A program made the position numbers and the translations under genes. A stretch of DNA of 44,089 nucleotides from Candidatus Nitrosopumilus sp. (lineage in GTDB: Archaea > Thermoproteota > Nitrososphaeria > Nitrososphaerales > Nitrosopumilaceae). Each line of letters opens with the position of its first letter. Positions within the stretch are counted from its first letter, which is position 1. Location of the stretch: NCBI GenBank assembly GCA_029864335.1, contig JAOTTS010000018.1, forward strand, positions 1 to 44,089, written 5' to 3'. Positions 8,011-16,227 of this stretch are shown here, piece by piece. The notes beneath the pieces are model-generated. The model was not told the DNA's origin, made no database searches, and worked only from the letters and a program-made list of their open reading frames with translations.

Positions 8011-8162
8011 TGCAGGTTTGGCCCCTGCTTTGTGAGAAACCCTGCAAACCCAGGATCAAACTTTCCAAGAGAATGCATGATGAATATCAAACCAATGGTT
8101 ATGCGTACACCAAAATGCGCAACATCGTGAAGTATGGTTTGTCGGATTAACATCTCAGCCAT
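8001..8162 (-). pseudogene. N-terminal fragment of a DoxX-like membrane protein
   Basis: ATG at 8160-8162 (or 8151-8153) begins MAEMLIRQTILHDVAHFGVR followed by ITIGLIFIMHSLGKFDPGFAGFL, the first membrane helix and GKFDPGF signature of DoxX-type proteins. The frame then runs into PhnB-derived DNA and stops after 53 codons, where an intact gene would have about 130-150. The junction lies at about 8025-8035. Confidence 0.6.
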
Positions 8163-8252
8163 TAGTTACTAAAATTACAATTCGCAACATAAAACCCATT
8201 TGGTACATTCATGAATAATCCTTAAATTCAAAGATGGCGTAGTTTGTTGCAG

Positions 8253-8450
8253 ATGAACAAGACAACTATGGCTTTTACCGTACTTGTATTGGCAGCAGTA
8301 TTTGCACTTGTAACTCCGATGGATGTGGCAGTTGCTCAGACCAGTAATGCCGTGCCAGATGGTGACGGAGAATACAAAAACGGGGAACATGAAGGAAAGT
8401 CATGTCCAAGTAAGGAAGGAAAGATGCAGAATACGGAACAGATGACATAA
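8253..8450 (+). CDS. Small secreted protein (65 aa)
   Basis: From ATG 8253 the product starts MNKTTMAFTVLVLAAVFALV, a clear signal peptide ending near DVAVAQ. About 35 polar residues with a single Cys (GKSCPSKEGKMQ) follow. The in-frame TTG codons at 8244 and 8247 are less likely starts: an AT-rich box (CTTAAATTC, about 8221-8229) fits leaderless initiation at 8253. It is exported; function unknown. Confidence 0.55.
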   Translation: MNKTTMAFTVLVLAAVFALVTPMDVAVAQTSNAVPDGDGEYKNGEHEGKSCPSKEGKMQNTEQMT

Positions 8451-8510
8451 ATTTTGTAGAATTTTTCTGTGCTTCTCTCTTTCATGCATATTGAGGTATT
8501 TTAATACGAC

Positions 8511-9452
8511 ATGAAAATTTTAGATGTAATCAAAGGGAAATTTTTGTGGATTATTCTTGGAACCACATTTTTCTATGTTCTATTAATTTTAGTATCAGAT
8601 GTTGAAAAGATATCTGAGTATTTTCTGCAAATTAGAGTGGAGTTTCTATTTTTGATATTTGTCCTCGGGTTTTTAGCTCATGTGATCAAAAGCTTTCGCC
8701 AAAGGGACATGACCAGTGAAAGGCCTGACATGTAGATTATCATATTTTGAGTTAATGGAATATTTTCCTCTAGCATTCCAAGCAGCACTCATGGAAGCAT
8801 AGGCACTTTCATCAAGTCGATTTATTTAAAAAAAATATTCAACATACCTACTGAGAAATCAATTGCCGTTATTTTTCTTGAAAGATACCATGATTTACTT
8901 GCAGGAACATCCATAATTCTCATCACTCTGTCAATTCACTTTGGTTTGGTATCCGTATCCTTAATTGTTATTTCGTCAATTCTGCTTGGATGTCTATATC
9001 TTGTAATTAAAAGTCAGAAAATTTCCTTGGCATTTTATTCCAAAATCCTAAAAATAAATTTTATATCAAAAAATTTTCCAAACATCGGACCTAGTGAATC
9101 CTTTTCAATTTTAACAAAACTCAAAAACATGACCCGTGGATGGCTACTCAGTATTTTAGGCTGGAGTGTGGATTCTTTTGCAGTTTATGTGGTTTTTCTC
9201 GCGTTAAATATCGACTTGGGATACCTTTTGACCTCTCAAATTTATCTTACATCGTTAGGCTATGGCATCTTGTCTCTTTTGCCAGGTGGTATAGGGGTCA
9301 GTGAAGGGGTTGCAGATTTTCTCTTGGTAAGGCAAGGATTGGATCTTTCTGTTGCATCCTCACTTGTAATACTTATGAGATTGTCTACTCTGTGGTTTGC
9401 TACAATCACAGGGATTATTTTTACTCGTATTGTGTTGAAACAAAAAATTTAA
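8511..9452 (+). pseudogene. Broken flippase-like membrane protein (UPF0104 / LPG synthase TM-like)
   Basis: The first part (MKILDVIKGKFLWIILGTTF...) encodes two membrane helices up to HVIKSFRQR and then goes out of frame, stopping at 8733-8735. From about 8770 another frame resumes with the family's middle (PSSTHGSIGTFIKS, then FLERYHDLLAG) and runs intact to the end, including the C-terminal LLPGGIGVSEGVADFLL motif. The lesion lies between about 8697 and 8765 and looks like a small deletion plus frameshift. Intact homologues are polytopic and about 310-330 residues long, and are thought to act in lipid or glycolipid transfer. Confidence 0.65.
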
Positions 9453-9550
9453 TTATAAACAATATTTTGAAATTGCCATTTTATCAAAAAAATTCTTGTG
9501 TTGCATTATGTTGCTACCAAGTTAAATAAAAAAAGATGAAGACACAATCG

Positions 9551-9687
9551 ATGAATCAAGATAGAAGAAAAACCATTAAGAAATTAGAGGAAACATCTCA
9601 CTGAAAGAATGGATAAAGCTTGGTGCAGTAATCTCGATTCCCACAATGGTTGTTGCAACCATCTTGTGTACCTCCAGATGCCTCTGA
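9551..9687 (+). pseudogene. Small membrane protein, apparently frameshifted
   Basis: ATG AAT CAA at 9551 reads MNQDRRKTIKKLEETSH and stops. One base away the frame reads LKEWIKLGAVISIPTMVV then ATILCTSRCL to TGA 9685-9687. Joined, they give a charged N-terminus with one membrane segment, like other miniproteins here. A TATA-like GTTAAATAAA at 9520-9530 fits leaderless initiation at 9551. An unrelated overlap cannot be excluded. Confidence 0.3.
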
Positions 9688-9696
9688 TGCCATAGG

Positions 9697-9837
9697 TCAC
9701 AAAATATTTAAAAAGTAGTTAATCAAACTCATTTCAATATTTGTAATTGTCTCGCTTCGTTTCTGCAGTTGCCTTATTAGCCAGTATAACCCATATCCTC
9801 CTGCAACTATTGCAGATACAATCAAAATTGGAATCAA
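9697..9837 (-). CDS. Possible membrane miniprotein (46 aa, TTG start)
   Basis: The frame from TTG 9835-9837 encodes LIPILIVSAIVAGGYGLYWL followed by IRQLQKRSETITNIE. This is one hydrophobic helix followed by a positively charged region, the arrangement expected of a single-pass protein. An in-frame stop directly precedes the TTG, so no longer version exists. It lies downstream of the VOC gene on the same strand. Confidence 0.35.
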   Translation of the reverse strand: MIPILIVSAIVAGGYGLYWLIRQLQKRSETITNIEMSLINYFLNIL

Positions 9838-9857
9838 TCACTTCGGTTATCTGACAA

Positions 9858-10253
9858 TCAGAGAGGTTTTGCAATAGCAATTTGGTGATTATCTGGATCT
9901 CTTATATAGAAAAATCTCTCACCCCAACTTGCATCAGTTGGCATTGTCTCAATTCTATTAGAGAATGGAGATTGCTTTAGATGATGGTATGTTTTGTCAA
10001 CATCTTCGACGTGGAAAATTATCCTTCCAAAATCACATGTTCCATTTTGATTATACTCCAAGTTAAGAAATTGGTCTTCTATCTTGAAAGTAACAAATGA
10101 AGTTTCAGAATTACCATATACAAGCTCAAACCCAGGAATGTTTGAATAAAATTTTACTGCCAAATCCATATTTTTTACAAAAAAAGTTACTGCGGATATT
10201 TTCAATTGTTTACACGAATGATTTTTTAGGTATTTTAGTAAATACTTTGGCAT
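9858..10253 (-). CDS. VOC-family (glyoxalase/dioxygenase fold) protein, 131 aa
   Basis: A single-domain vicinal oxygen chelate protein. After an unusual basic leader (MPKYLLKYLKNHSCKQLK) it has the first half-fold ISAVTFFVKNMDLAVKFYSN and the second half-fold IIFHVEDVDKTYHHL, ending in the typical FFYIRDPDNHQIAIAKPL. VOC proteins bind a metal through His/Glu residues on these strands and catalyse isomerisation, epimerisation or ring cleavage; the substrate cannot be told here. Unlike the PhnB-like fragment at 7852 it is complete. A shorter start inside the leader is possible. Confidence 0.75.
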   Translation of the reverse strand: MPKYLLKYLKNHSCKQLKISAVTFFVKNMDLAVKFYSNIPGFELVYGNSETSFVTFKIEDQFLNLEYNQNGTCDFGRIIFHVEDVDKTYHHLKQSPFSNRIETMPTDASWGERFFYIRDPDNHQIAIAKPL

Positions 10254-10316
10254 AATTTTGGATCCACTTTTATTATGCTCAAATTAGTTTCTTGCCTTAT
10301 TCATAACAGGTTTGGT

Positions 10317-10889
10317 CTAAGGCGTAAAAATAACAAAGTCAAATTCCGAATATTTTATTCCATCTCTTTCATCCATCTTCAAAATCAAAGAAGGCTTCAC
10401 GAGAAAATCAAGATGCTCATCTCCCTCAAAGTAAACCTGTGTAGTATGTGATGATAAACCGGGAGCAGAAATCTTTAGATGAATATGTGCGGGACGAGTA
10501 GCCCCAGATTCGGAGTATTTGCCCGGAAATACAGTCTCAATTTTATATTGACCGCTATTGTCTGCGGTAATCTGTCCTCTGAGCGTAAAGTCTTCAAAAT
10601 AATAATTTCCGTTTGAATCTGTTTGCCAAACATCAATTATTGCATTAGATACGGGATTGCAATCTTGATTCAAGACATTCCCTGAAATGATTAGCCTCTG
10701 CCCCGATATCAGTTCCCCAAGTTTCTCTTTGTACGGAGCCCCTGGAATGTAATAAGGGCCTTGAGGGTTGGTTTCAGTCAGAGAGCAAGCAAAGCTTGAA
10801 TTTTGTATTGTAGAATTGAGCCATACAGAAATTCCCAGAATTCCCATAGTTATAATTATGAGGACCAAAACAGCAATCGGTTTTTTCAC
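10317..10889 (-). CDS. Membrane-anchored/exported intradiol-dioxygenase-like protein
   Basis: A 190-residue protein with an N-terminal signal or anchor helix (MKKPIAVLVLIIITMGILGI) and a domain of the intradiol ring-cleavage dioxygenase/transthyretin-like type. Visible motifs are GPYYIPGAPYKEKLGE (first Fe-ligand Tyr region), DVWQTDSNGNYYF (about 88-100), and PGKYSESGATRPAHIHLKIS with the HIH iron ligands. Classical enzymes of this fold open catechol or protocatechuate with Fe(III). Exported versions are common but poorly characterised. An ammonia oxidiser is not expected to degrade aromatics, so a role on extracellular phenolics or in defence against them is only a guess. It is monocistronic. 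Confidence 0.8.
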   Translation of the reverse strand: MKKPIAVLVLIIITMGILGISVWLNSTIQNSSFACSLTETNPQGPYYIPGAPYKEKLGELISGQRLIISGNVLNQDCNPVSNAIIDVWQTDSNGNYYFEDFTLRGQITADNSGQYKIETVFPGKYSESGATRPAHIHLKISAPGLSSHTTQVYFEGDEHLDFLVKPSLILKMDERDGIKYSEFDFVIFTP

Positions 10890-10962
10890 AGAACTCCTTA
10901 GCTTTTATCTAGTTTAAGGTCTATCTCAATAATTTAAGAATGTATAATGTCTTTCTTGATAC

Positions 10963-11322
10963 TCAAAAACAAATTTTCATGTTGTCTAAATTATCAATTT
11001 TAAGTTTGATCAAAAGGCGAGAATTGATCTTTTTTCGTCTTGAATGAAAGTGAACAGTTCCGTTTGAAATCAAATAGCTTTCTTTAACATTTTCATCTTC
11101 GGGTAAAAATTCATACCCAAAATTACCCTCTCTTAGATTCTCCATAATTTTTTCCTTGATTATGATTCCTGATTTATCAAGATCAATTTTTTTCCGCCCT
11201 TGTAAAATAATTCTAGGATAATAATCCATCTTAAATTTTTCATAAACGTATTGTTTTAGAGACTCTTCGTCAGCTCGTACCTTAATCCATCACTTTGGAG
11301 AAACATCCATGAAAAACTCCAT
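10963..11322 (-). pseudogene. Hypothetical protein with an in-frame TGA near the N-terminus
   Basis: ATG at 11320-11322 opens MEFFMDVSPK, then TGA (11290-11292), then the same frame continues WIKVRADEESLKQYVYEKFK into the 88-codon frame that starts at ATG 11227-11229 (MDYYPRIILQGRKKID). The upstream part reads as protein and probably belonged to the gene before a CGA-to-TGA change. Translation could still start at 11229 to give the 88-residue product ending IDNLDNMKICF. The family is not recognised. Confidence 0.45.
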
Positions 11323-11498
11323 CTACAATTCTAATTAGCAACCATAGATTTAACATCCATGTTTTTCTAAACTCTGAAATTATTTAGGGCATATCACGTT
11401 TTTCGTGCATACTAATCTGGTAATTAGATTCCAAATTTTTTTTACCACTAATCACCTAATGAGAATCAATTGATATGCTCTAATTAAAAATTTCAATC

Positions 11499-11627
11499 AT
11501 GGTGATGAAACTTGATGAGAAAAAAACTTTGTTTGTAGGATTATTAATTACACTTGGAATTACAATACTTGGAGGAATCATTCTAACTACATTTCTAATG
11601 CCAGAATGCAGGGATATAGTAATCTAA
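11499..11627 (+). CDS. Single-pass membrane miniprotein (42 aa)
   Basis: MVMKLDEKKTLFVGLLITLG begins a 42-residue protein with one long hydrophobic helix (about residues 11-32) and a short polar tail (PECRDIVI). The charged N-terminus suggests a type II orientation or a signal anchor. The same design occurs at 4591-4701. An opposing minus-strand frame of 49 codons (11595-11744) overlaps it and is less convincing. Confidence 0.5.
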   Translation: MVMKLDEKKTLFVGLLITLGITILGGIILTTFLMPECRDIVI

Positions 11628-11874
11628 TAATAGAATTTTTTTAATTGACCAGATATCTCCAATTGAAGTAGCCAAACCATCATTATTTAGATGTGCAAAA
11701 GTATTTCTGGCAGTTTTAATACTATTTGAAATTGAAAATACCATTTTCTATTTTAGTACTAAACCAAATACATAATCTTTACATTTTGTATTTATCGTTG
11801 ATAAGAATAATCATCTTGACGAGGTAAAAAGCTAAATAGGAGTTCATCTAAAATTACAACAGGTAAAATAATTC

Positions 11875-12708
11875 ATGGCAGCCAATTCATCAATTGAATG
11901 GACGGAGGCTAGATGGAATCCAACTACAGGATGTTCTAAAATTTCTCTTGGATGCAAGAATTGTTACGCTGAAAAACTCTCAAAACGACTAAATGCTATG
12001 GGCGTTCAAAAATACAAAAACGATTTTAAATTTACTGAATAACCACAAGATTTGGAACTTCCTTTAACCTGGAAAAAACCAAAGAAAGTTTTTGTCAATA
12101 GCATGTCTGATCTTTTTCATGAAAATGTCAGAATGGAATATGTTGGGAGTTGTTTTAACACCATGCTAAAAGGAAATCATCATGTTTATCAAATTTTAAC
12201 AAAGCGTCCTGAAACAATGGCTGATTTTTCAAAACTCTTTAAAAATTACTTTGGCGATGTAATACCTCCGCATATTTGGATGGGTACAAGTGTTGAAAAC
12301 GCAGATTTCAAATGGAGGATTGATGCATTAAGACAAGTAAAATGTTATACTCGATTCCTAAGTATTGAACCCCTTTTAGGACACATGGGAAAATTGGATC
12401 TGACTGATATAGATTGGGTGATTATTGGCGGTGAGAGTGGAGCTAATTTCAGACCTGTTAACAAAGAATGGATTACGGACATAATAAAACAATGCAAAAA
12501 ACAAAGTGTTGCTATTTTCTTTAAACAATGGGGAGGACTTAGGCCTAAATCCGGAGGTAGAACACTGGATGGCAAAACGTATGATCAATATCCTAAGATT
12601 CAAAATGTAGAAAATGTTTTGAAAGAGGTAGAGTATGACGAAAAAGAATTTGCCAAGTTTTCAAAACTGAAAATTAAACAAAAAACACGTCAAATTTTAG
12701 AAATATAA
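11875..12708 (+). pseudogene. Phage Gp37/Gp68-family (DUF5131) protein with an in-frame TAA
   Basis: ATG at 11875 gives [20 protein letters not shown] then [15 protein letters not shown], the family's characteristic start with the CxxxxxxCxxCYA cysteine motif. At codon 56 there is TAA (12040-12042), after which the same frame continues PQDLELPLTWKKPKKVFVNS (conserved MSDLFH follows), FLSIEPLLG, WVIIGGESG and KQCKKQSVAIFFKQWGG. All family blocks are present and only one codon is lethal, so this is a recent nonsense mutation in a 277-codon gene. The family is frequent in phages and integrated elements, and its cysteine motif resembles radical-SAM proteins. It belongs to the decayed island ending at tRNA-Val. 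Confidence 0.8.
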
Positions 12709-12804
12709 TTGATTTAGGCTCAAAGTAATTTGAATTTATTACCTTTGATACTTTAGATGCGATAAGTCTGTCTGTCTTTTTATGCAAATCAATGCTTGAA
12801 ATGT

Positions 12805-13169
12805 ATGAAATTGGAATCGAATATTATCAAAGATGAACTTGAAAAATTAGAACACATTACTGGAATAAATACTGGATACAAAATAGTTTGGACTCCTAAA
12901 ATGGAATCTAAAAAAGAGGGAGAAGTACTAGGAGAAACAATCTATATTTATTCATGCAATTGGAAGATGCTATCCATACATTACAACATGAGTTTTTTGA
13001 TATTCTAATTTGCAGAACCAACAAGCCATACGTTGAGGTCATCAATACATTGCTATCTGTAATATCTGAAAAGACATATCAGGAAAAAGAAAAAATTGTA
13101 GAGATTCTAGTTCGATTAACCCGATGCTCTGATTTGATTTCTGCAAAGAATGATCTTACCATTGCTTAG
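12805..13169 (+). pseudogene. Frameshifted small gene with an HEF motif
   Basis: The first frame (MKLESNIIKDELEKLEHITG ... GEVLGETIYIYS) loses coding character near 12950. The adjacent frame picks up at once with QLEDAIHTLQHEFFDILI then KPYVEVINTLLSVISEK and stops at 13167-13169. Together they form one protein of about 120 residues with a zinc-protease-like TLxHEFxD motif, seen in small archaeal proteins often near mobile elements. A one-base loss or gain around 12945-12960 explains it. Confidence 0.55.
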
Positions 13170-13193
13170 TTCCTTTACTATATTCCAACCATT

Positions 13194-14596
13194 CTAAACA
13201 TAGGATAACAATTCCTCTTCATCACTTGCGATTTTGCTTTCATATTCTATGATTGGTTTTATCTCGGTATCTGCTCTGTTTTTTCTTATTATGTTATGAA
13301 TTGTAGTCTTGATGGCATCAATCTCATTGTCAGTTGATGTCTTTGAAATAACATTTGTATTTTTGACTATTCTTTGCTTTTCTATCTTGATTTTCATCGG
13401 ATCAATCCCATAGAGTTTTGCCTGCTCTCTCCACGTCTCCAGGAATAGTTCTTTTTTGTCCTTCTCGTTTGCTGTTTCATTGTTCTCTTCAAATGGAATA
13501 AGAAAAGACTGACTTCTCTCATATGCCTCTTTCATGTCTGCAATCAGGTGTTCTGGAAGTCTGTGCTTGTTTGTGGTATATTTTGCCTGTGTTCCCCTTG
13601 TGGCCCATGAAAAACTGCCTGTATGCGTGTGTTATCTTGCCCTTGGATTCGGCCAAAAGTAGCTGCGTATCAAAGTATGCTCTGAGGACATAGGGCCGCT
13701 CTTTTATGATTATTCCAAATGCTGTACGTATGTTGTTGGAGACTGTTTGTTGCCAAAAAGAACGCTCTTCGCTGTTGTGTGCCCCTTTTTACTCGCTCTA
13801 TTTTATATCCTTTCAGGATAGTTATGACCGGAGAGTCTGCGTTGATTCTTTCACCATTGGATATTCTCTCTCTGAGATATCCTTGCAAGAACCTGCATCC
13901 AATCTCTGGAAGATATGTAAAGTATTGATTGCCTGTCTTGCTTAGATTTGGCCTTACCATTATCCTTGCAGGAATATCAGCAAAGACAATGTCTGCACCA
14001 TCAGGTTTTATCTCCAAACCCTTGATGTCTGATAGTTTCAATCCGTCACTGGAATCATATTTTCCAAGAACTTGAGGGTGAAGCCCTGCAAATGCAATAA
14101 ATGATATCATTACTCTTTGTCTGGCCGATGCAGAATCCAGCACATCTCTTAGCTTTGACTTTGTTGGAATTTCCTCATTTTCCAAAGTTATCGGAATGTC
14201 TGCATTTTTTATTTTTATTTTTCGCATTAGCCTGACGTAGTTAAATGAAAGCCACGAACGTAGTGCCTTGAGAATGTCTTCAATATATGATGGTGCATAT
14301 CCTGATTTCTCCAAAAAGAAAACATAATACAGTAGAGCATCCTCTACATTTTTGACGCTATCAATCCCTATCTGTGCAAGTTCCTTGGGAGTCGTTTTTG
14401 TCCTCTCACAATAAACACTGAGTCTCCGCAGTCTGACGTCAGCTGTCATGGTACTTCCTCTTGCAATGTTTTGGTACCATCTCTTGACATCAGGATCAGC
14501 AAGCAATTCCTTGTGTCTGCTTTTGGTTGGCTTTTCATGTGTTTGATTTACTATGTACATTTTATCATTCTCCTGTAAAATAATGACGATTTGCAT
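13194..14596 (-). pseudogene. Thaumarchaeal-type tyrosine recombinase with two frameshifts
   Basis: The start is ATG 14594-14596, or more likely 14561-14563 (MYIVNQ). The frame carries the SAM-like N-terminal domain (LADPDVKRWYQNIARGST; LRRLSVYCERTKTTPKELAQ) and enters the catalytic domain. The first frameshift is near 13745-13755, where ATNSLQQH replaces a frame reading VSNNIRTAFGIIIKERPYVL. The second is near 13595-13605, after FFMGHKGNTG, where the frame should continue AKYTTNKHRLPEHLIADMKE; it contains the likely nucleophilic Tyr. The last 113 codons (13194-13535) continue in that frame. The box I position reads AFAGLHPQVLG where active relatives have GLRP, so the catalytic Arg is also lost. 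It is inactive on three counts and abuts tRNA-Val. Confidence 0.8.
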
Positions 14597-14603
14597 AAAA
14601 GGG

Positions 14604-14674
14604 AAAACAGGTATTCATCCCTTGGAGATGATGGACCTGAAAAATCGGTATCCATTACTTGGAGATAATGGACC
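14604..14674. repeat. Imperfect tandem repeat including the tRNA-Val 3' end (att-like)
   Basis: Two copies of about 34 bases with a 37-base period: 14604-14637 and 14641-14674. Both contain TTGGAGAT[A/G]ATGGACC, and the second includes the last five bases of tRNA-Val. A copy of a tRNA 3' end and flank beside an integrase gene is the usual scar of site-specific integration. No further copy marking the other end is visible in the window. Confidence 0.55.
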
Positions 14675-14763
14675 GGATGGGATTTGAACCCACGACCTTT
14701 GCGGGAAATAATTTCCTTACGCAGTGTGAGTGCGTCATCCAAACCAAACTAGACGACCGGTCC
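14670..14763 (-). tRNA. tRNA-Val (anticodon CAC) with a probable 20-base intron
   Basis: Acceptor GGACCGG/CCGGTCC, D arm GTCT...GGAT, anticodon stem ACGCA/TGCGT with loop CTCACAC (anticodon CAC), and T arm GTGGG-TTCAAAT-CCCAT all pair. CCA is not encoded. Between the anticodon stem and the T stem there are 25 bases instead of about 5. The extra 20 include a hairpin GGAAA-TTA-TTTCC. Thaumarchaeal tRNAs often carry introns at non-canonical positions, so an intron near position 43-45 is the best reading. A long variable arm is not expected for tRNA-Val. Confidence 0.85.
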
Positions 14764-14859
14764 AACGATTCTACTAAAAGACGAGTTTTTTTGTCTTTAG
14801 GTTATATGATTATACTGTTATTACCTTGACCTTTTCTACTGATTCTGAAAATACTAGAC

Positions 14860-15108
14860 GTGTCTCTGCAAGAATTTGATGTATTAATTGATAGAATGAA
14901 ATTGGCATATGAGTATGCTGAAAATCTGGGACAATATGTGGAGGCAGCCAAAGTCCTTTACCAAATGAATGATCAATTACCTGATGATCTTCAACTAGTC
15001 CTAGAAGATTTGGAAAATCCAGAATCTGCAAAATCTTTTATCATAAAATACAATAATGAATTAAAATCTGCAATTGTAAATTATCGACAAAGATTGATGA
15101 ATTTTTAA
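14860..15108 (+). CDS. Hypothetical helical protein (82 aa)
   Basis: A GTG start at 14860 gives MSLQEFDVLIDRMKLAYEYA and an all-helical, acidic protein ending VNYRQRLMNF. A TATA-like TTATATGATTATA at about 14802-14814 lies roughly 50 bases upstream, so there may be a short leader or a different non-ATG start. It has no cysteines or membrane segment. It is convergent with the L40e gene (3 bases between stops). The intact frame and composition look conserved, but no family is recognised. Confidence 0.6.
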   Translation: MSLQEFDVLIDRMKLAYEYAENLGQYVEAAKVLYQMNDQLPDDLQLVLEDLENPESAKSFIIKYNNELKSAIVNYRQRLMNF

Positions 15109-15110
15109 TT

Positions 15111-15278
15111 TTATTTCTTAACGCCTAGTGTTCTGTTCTTTAATCTCAAGTATGGGTTTCTGCATTTTCTGCATCGTGATGCACCAATATCATTTCTGCA
15201 TCCACATTTGAAGCAAATCCTCATTACAAGACGTGCTTGCTGTGCAATTCGTTTCTTTTCTGGATCTGTGATAGGCAT
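15111..15278 (-). CDS. rpl40e: Ribosomal protein L40e
   Basis: A 55-residue zinc-ribbon ribosomal protein of the large subunit: MPITDPEKKRIAQQARLVMR, then ICFKCGCRNDIGASRCRKCR with two CxxC-type pairs, then NPYLRLKNRTLGVKK. In archaea it is free rather than fused to ubiquitin. Length and motifs fit the archaeal family exactly. It starts 31 bases downstream of the sucD stop on the same strand, so co-transcription with sucCD is possible. Confidence 0.93.
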   Translation of the reverse strand: MPITDPEKKRIAQQARLVMRICFKCGCRNDIGASRCRKCRNPYLRLKNRTLGVKK

Positions 15279-15309
15279 TTAATTGACTCCCATATACCTC
15301 TCTTTTATT

Positions 15310-16227
15310 CTAATCGGATTTTTCCATTTTTCCGGCTAATAATACTGGCACTTCAGCAGGTCTTTTTGCTACGGGGATGTTTGCCTTGTTAAACATTGAA
15401 ATTTTAGATTCTGCAGAGCCATAATTTCCCATAACAATTGCCCCTGCGTGTCCCATTCTCTTTTCTTTGGGAGCTGCTCTGCCTGCAATATATGCTACAG
15501 TAGGCTTGTTAAATCCACTATCAATGATTCTTTGAGCTAATATTTCTTCTGAATCTCCGCCTATTTCACCGACTACTACCATTCCTTCCAAATCTGGGAT
15601 ATCCTTTACCATCTCAAATGCATCAATCAGTCTTGTACCGTTTATTGGGTCTCCTCCAATTCCAATGGTGATTGATTGACCAAATCCTGCATTGGTTAAT
15701 GCATCAGAAATTTCATAGAGTAATGTTCCACTTTTTGATAAGACTGCAATTTTTCCTGCCTTGAAGGGCATTGGTGGCATGATTCCAACTTTAATTAATT
15801 CTGGAATCATAATTCCTGGCGTATTTGGTCCAATTATTACAGCCCCTTTTTTGTTTGCTAATTCTAATGTCTCCATAGTGTCTCTAACTGGAACATGCTC
15901 CGGAATTGCAACTAACAGTTTGATTCCTGCCTCTAACGCTTCTTTTGCAGCTCCGAGGAAGAATTTTGCTGGAACAAAAATAATTGAGATTTTTGCATTT
16001 GTGGCATCCACTGCCTCTTGCATGGTATTGTAAATTGGCACACTGTCATTCCATGTTTGGCCTCCTTTGCCTGGAGTGACTCCTGCTACTAAGTTGGTTC
16101 CGTAAGATAACATGTTAGCAGCATGCAATGATCCATATGATCCGGTAATTCCCTGAACGATTACTCCTTTCTTTTCATAATCTGGTTCTCCTGGTTTTCC
16201 TTTCAGTAATCCAAAAATGTCAGTCAT
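15310..16227 (-). CDS. sucD: Succinyl-CoA ligase (ADP-forming) alpha subunit
   Basis: A 305-residue subunit that binds CoA and carries the phosphohistidine. The N-terminal CoA-binding domain reads GVIVQGITGSYGSLHAANML and GVTPGKGG. The catalytic histidine is in KRMGHAGAIVMGNYG (about residue 257), and GIGGDPINGT is the conserved loop before it. It interconverts succinyl-CoA and succinate with substrate-level ATP formation. In these archaea succinyl-CoA is also an intermediate of the carbon fixation cycle. It overlaps the sucC stop by 4 bases (ATGA-type), so the two are translationally coupled. Confidence 0.96.
   Translation of the reverse strand: MTDIFGLLKGKPGEPDYEKKGVIVQGITGSYGSLHAANMLSYGTNLVAGVTPGKGGQTWNDSVPIYNTMQEAVDATNAKISIIFVPAKFFLGAAKEALEAGIKLLVAIPEHVPVRDTMETLELANKKGAVIIGPNTPGIMIPELIKVGIMPPMPFKAGKIAVLSKSGTLLYEISDALTNAGFGQSITIGIGGDPINGTRLIDAFEMVKDIPDLEGMVVVGEIGGDSEEILAQRIIDSGFNKPTVAYIAGRAAPKEKRMGHAGAIVMGNYGSAESKISMFNKANIPVAKRPAEVPVLLAGKMEKSD

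Noticed and set aside
11595-11744. 49-codon minus-strand frame (MVFSISNSIKTARNTF...) overlapping the miniprotein at 11499
   Set aside because: It reads fairly protein-like at its start and has AT-rich DNA upstream, but its last third is antisense to a better-supported membrane miniprotein and no motif is seen. Not strong enough to list.
13706-13945. Plus-strand open frames (79 and 69 codons) over the integrase
   Set aside because: They are antisense to recognisable integrase sequence, arise because the minus strand is frameshifted here, and encode no protein-like pattern.
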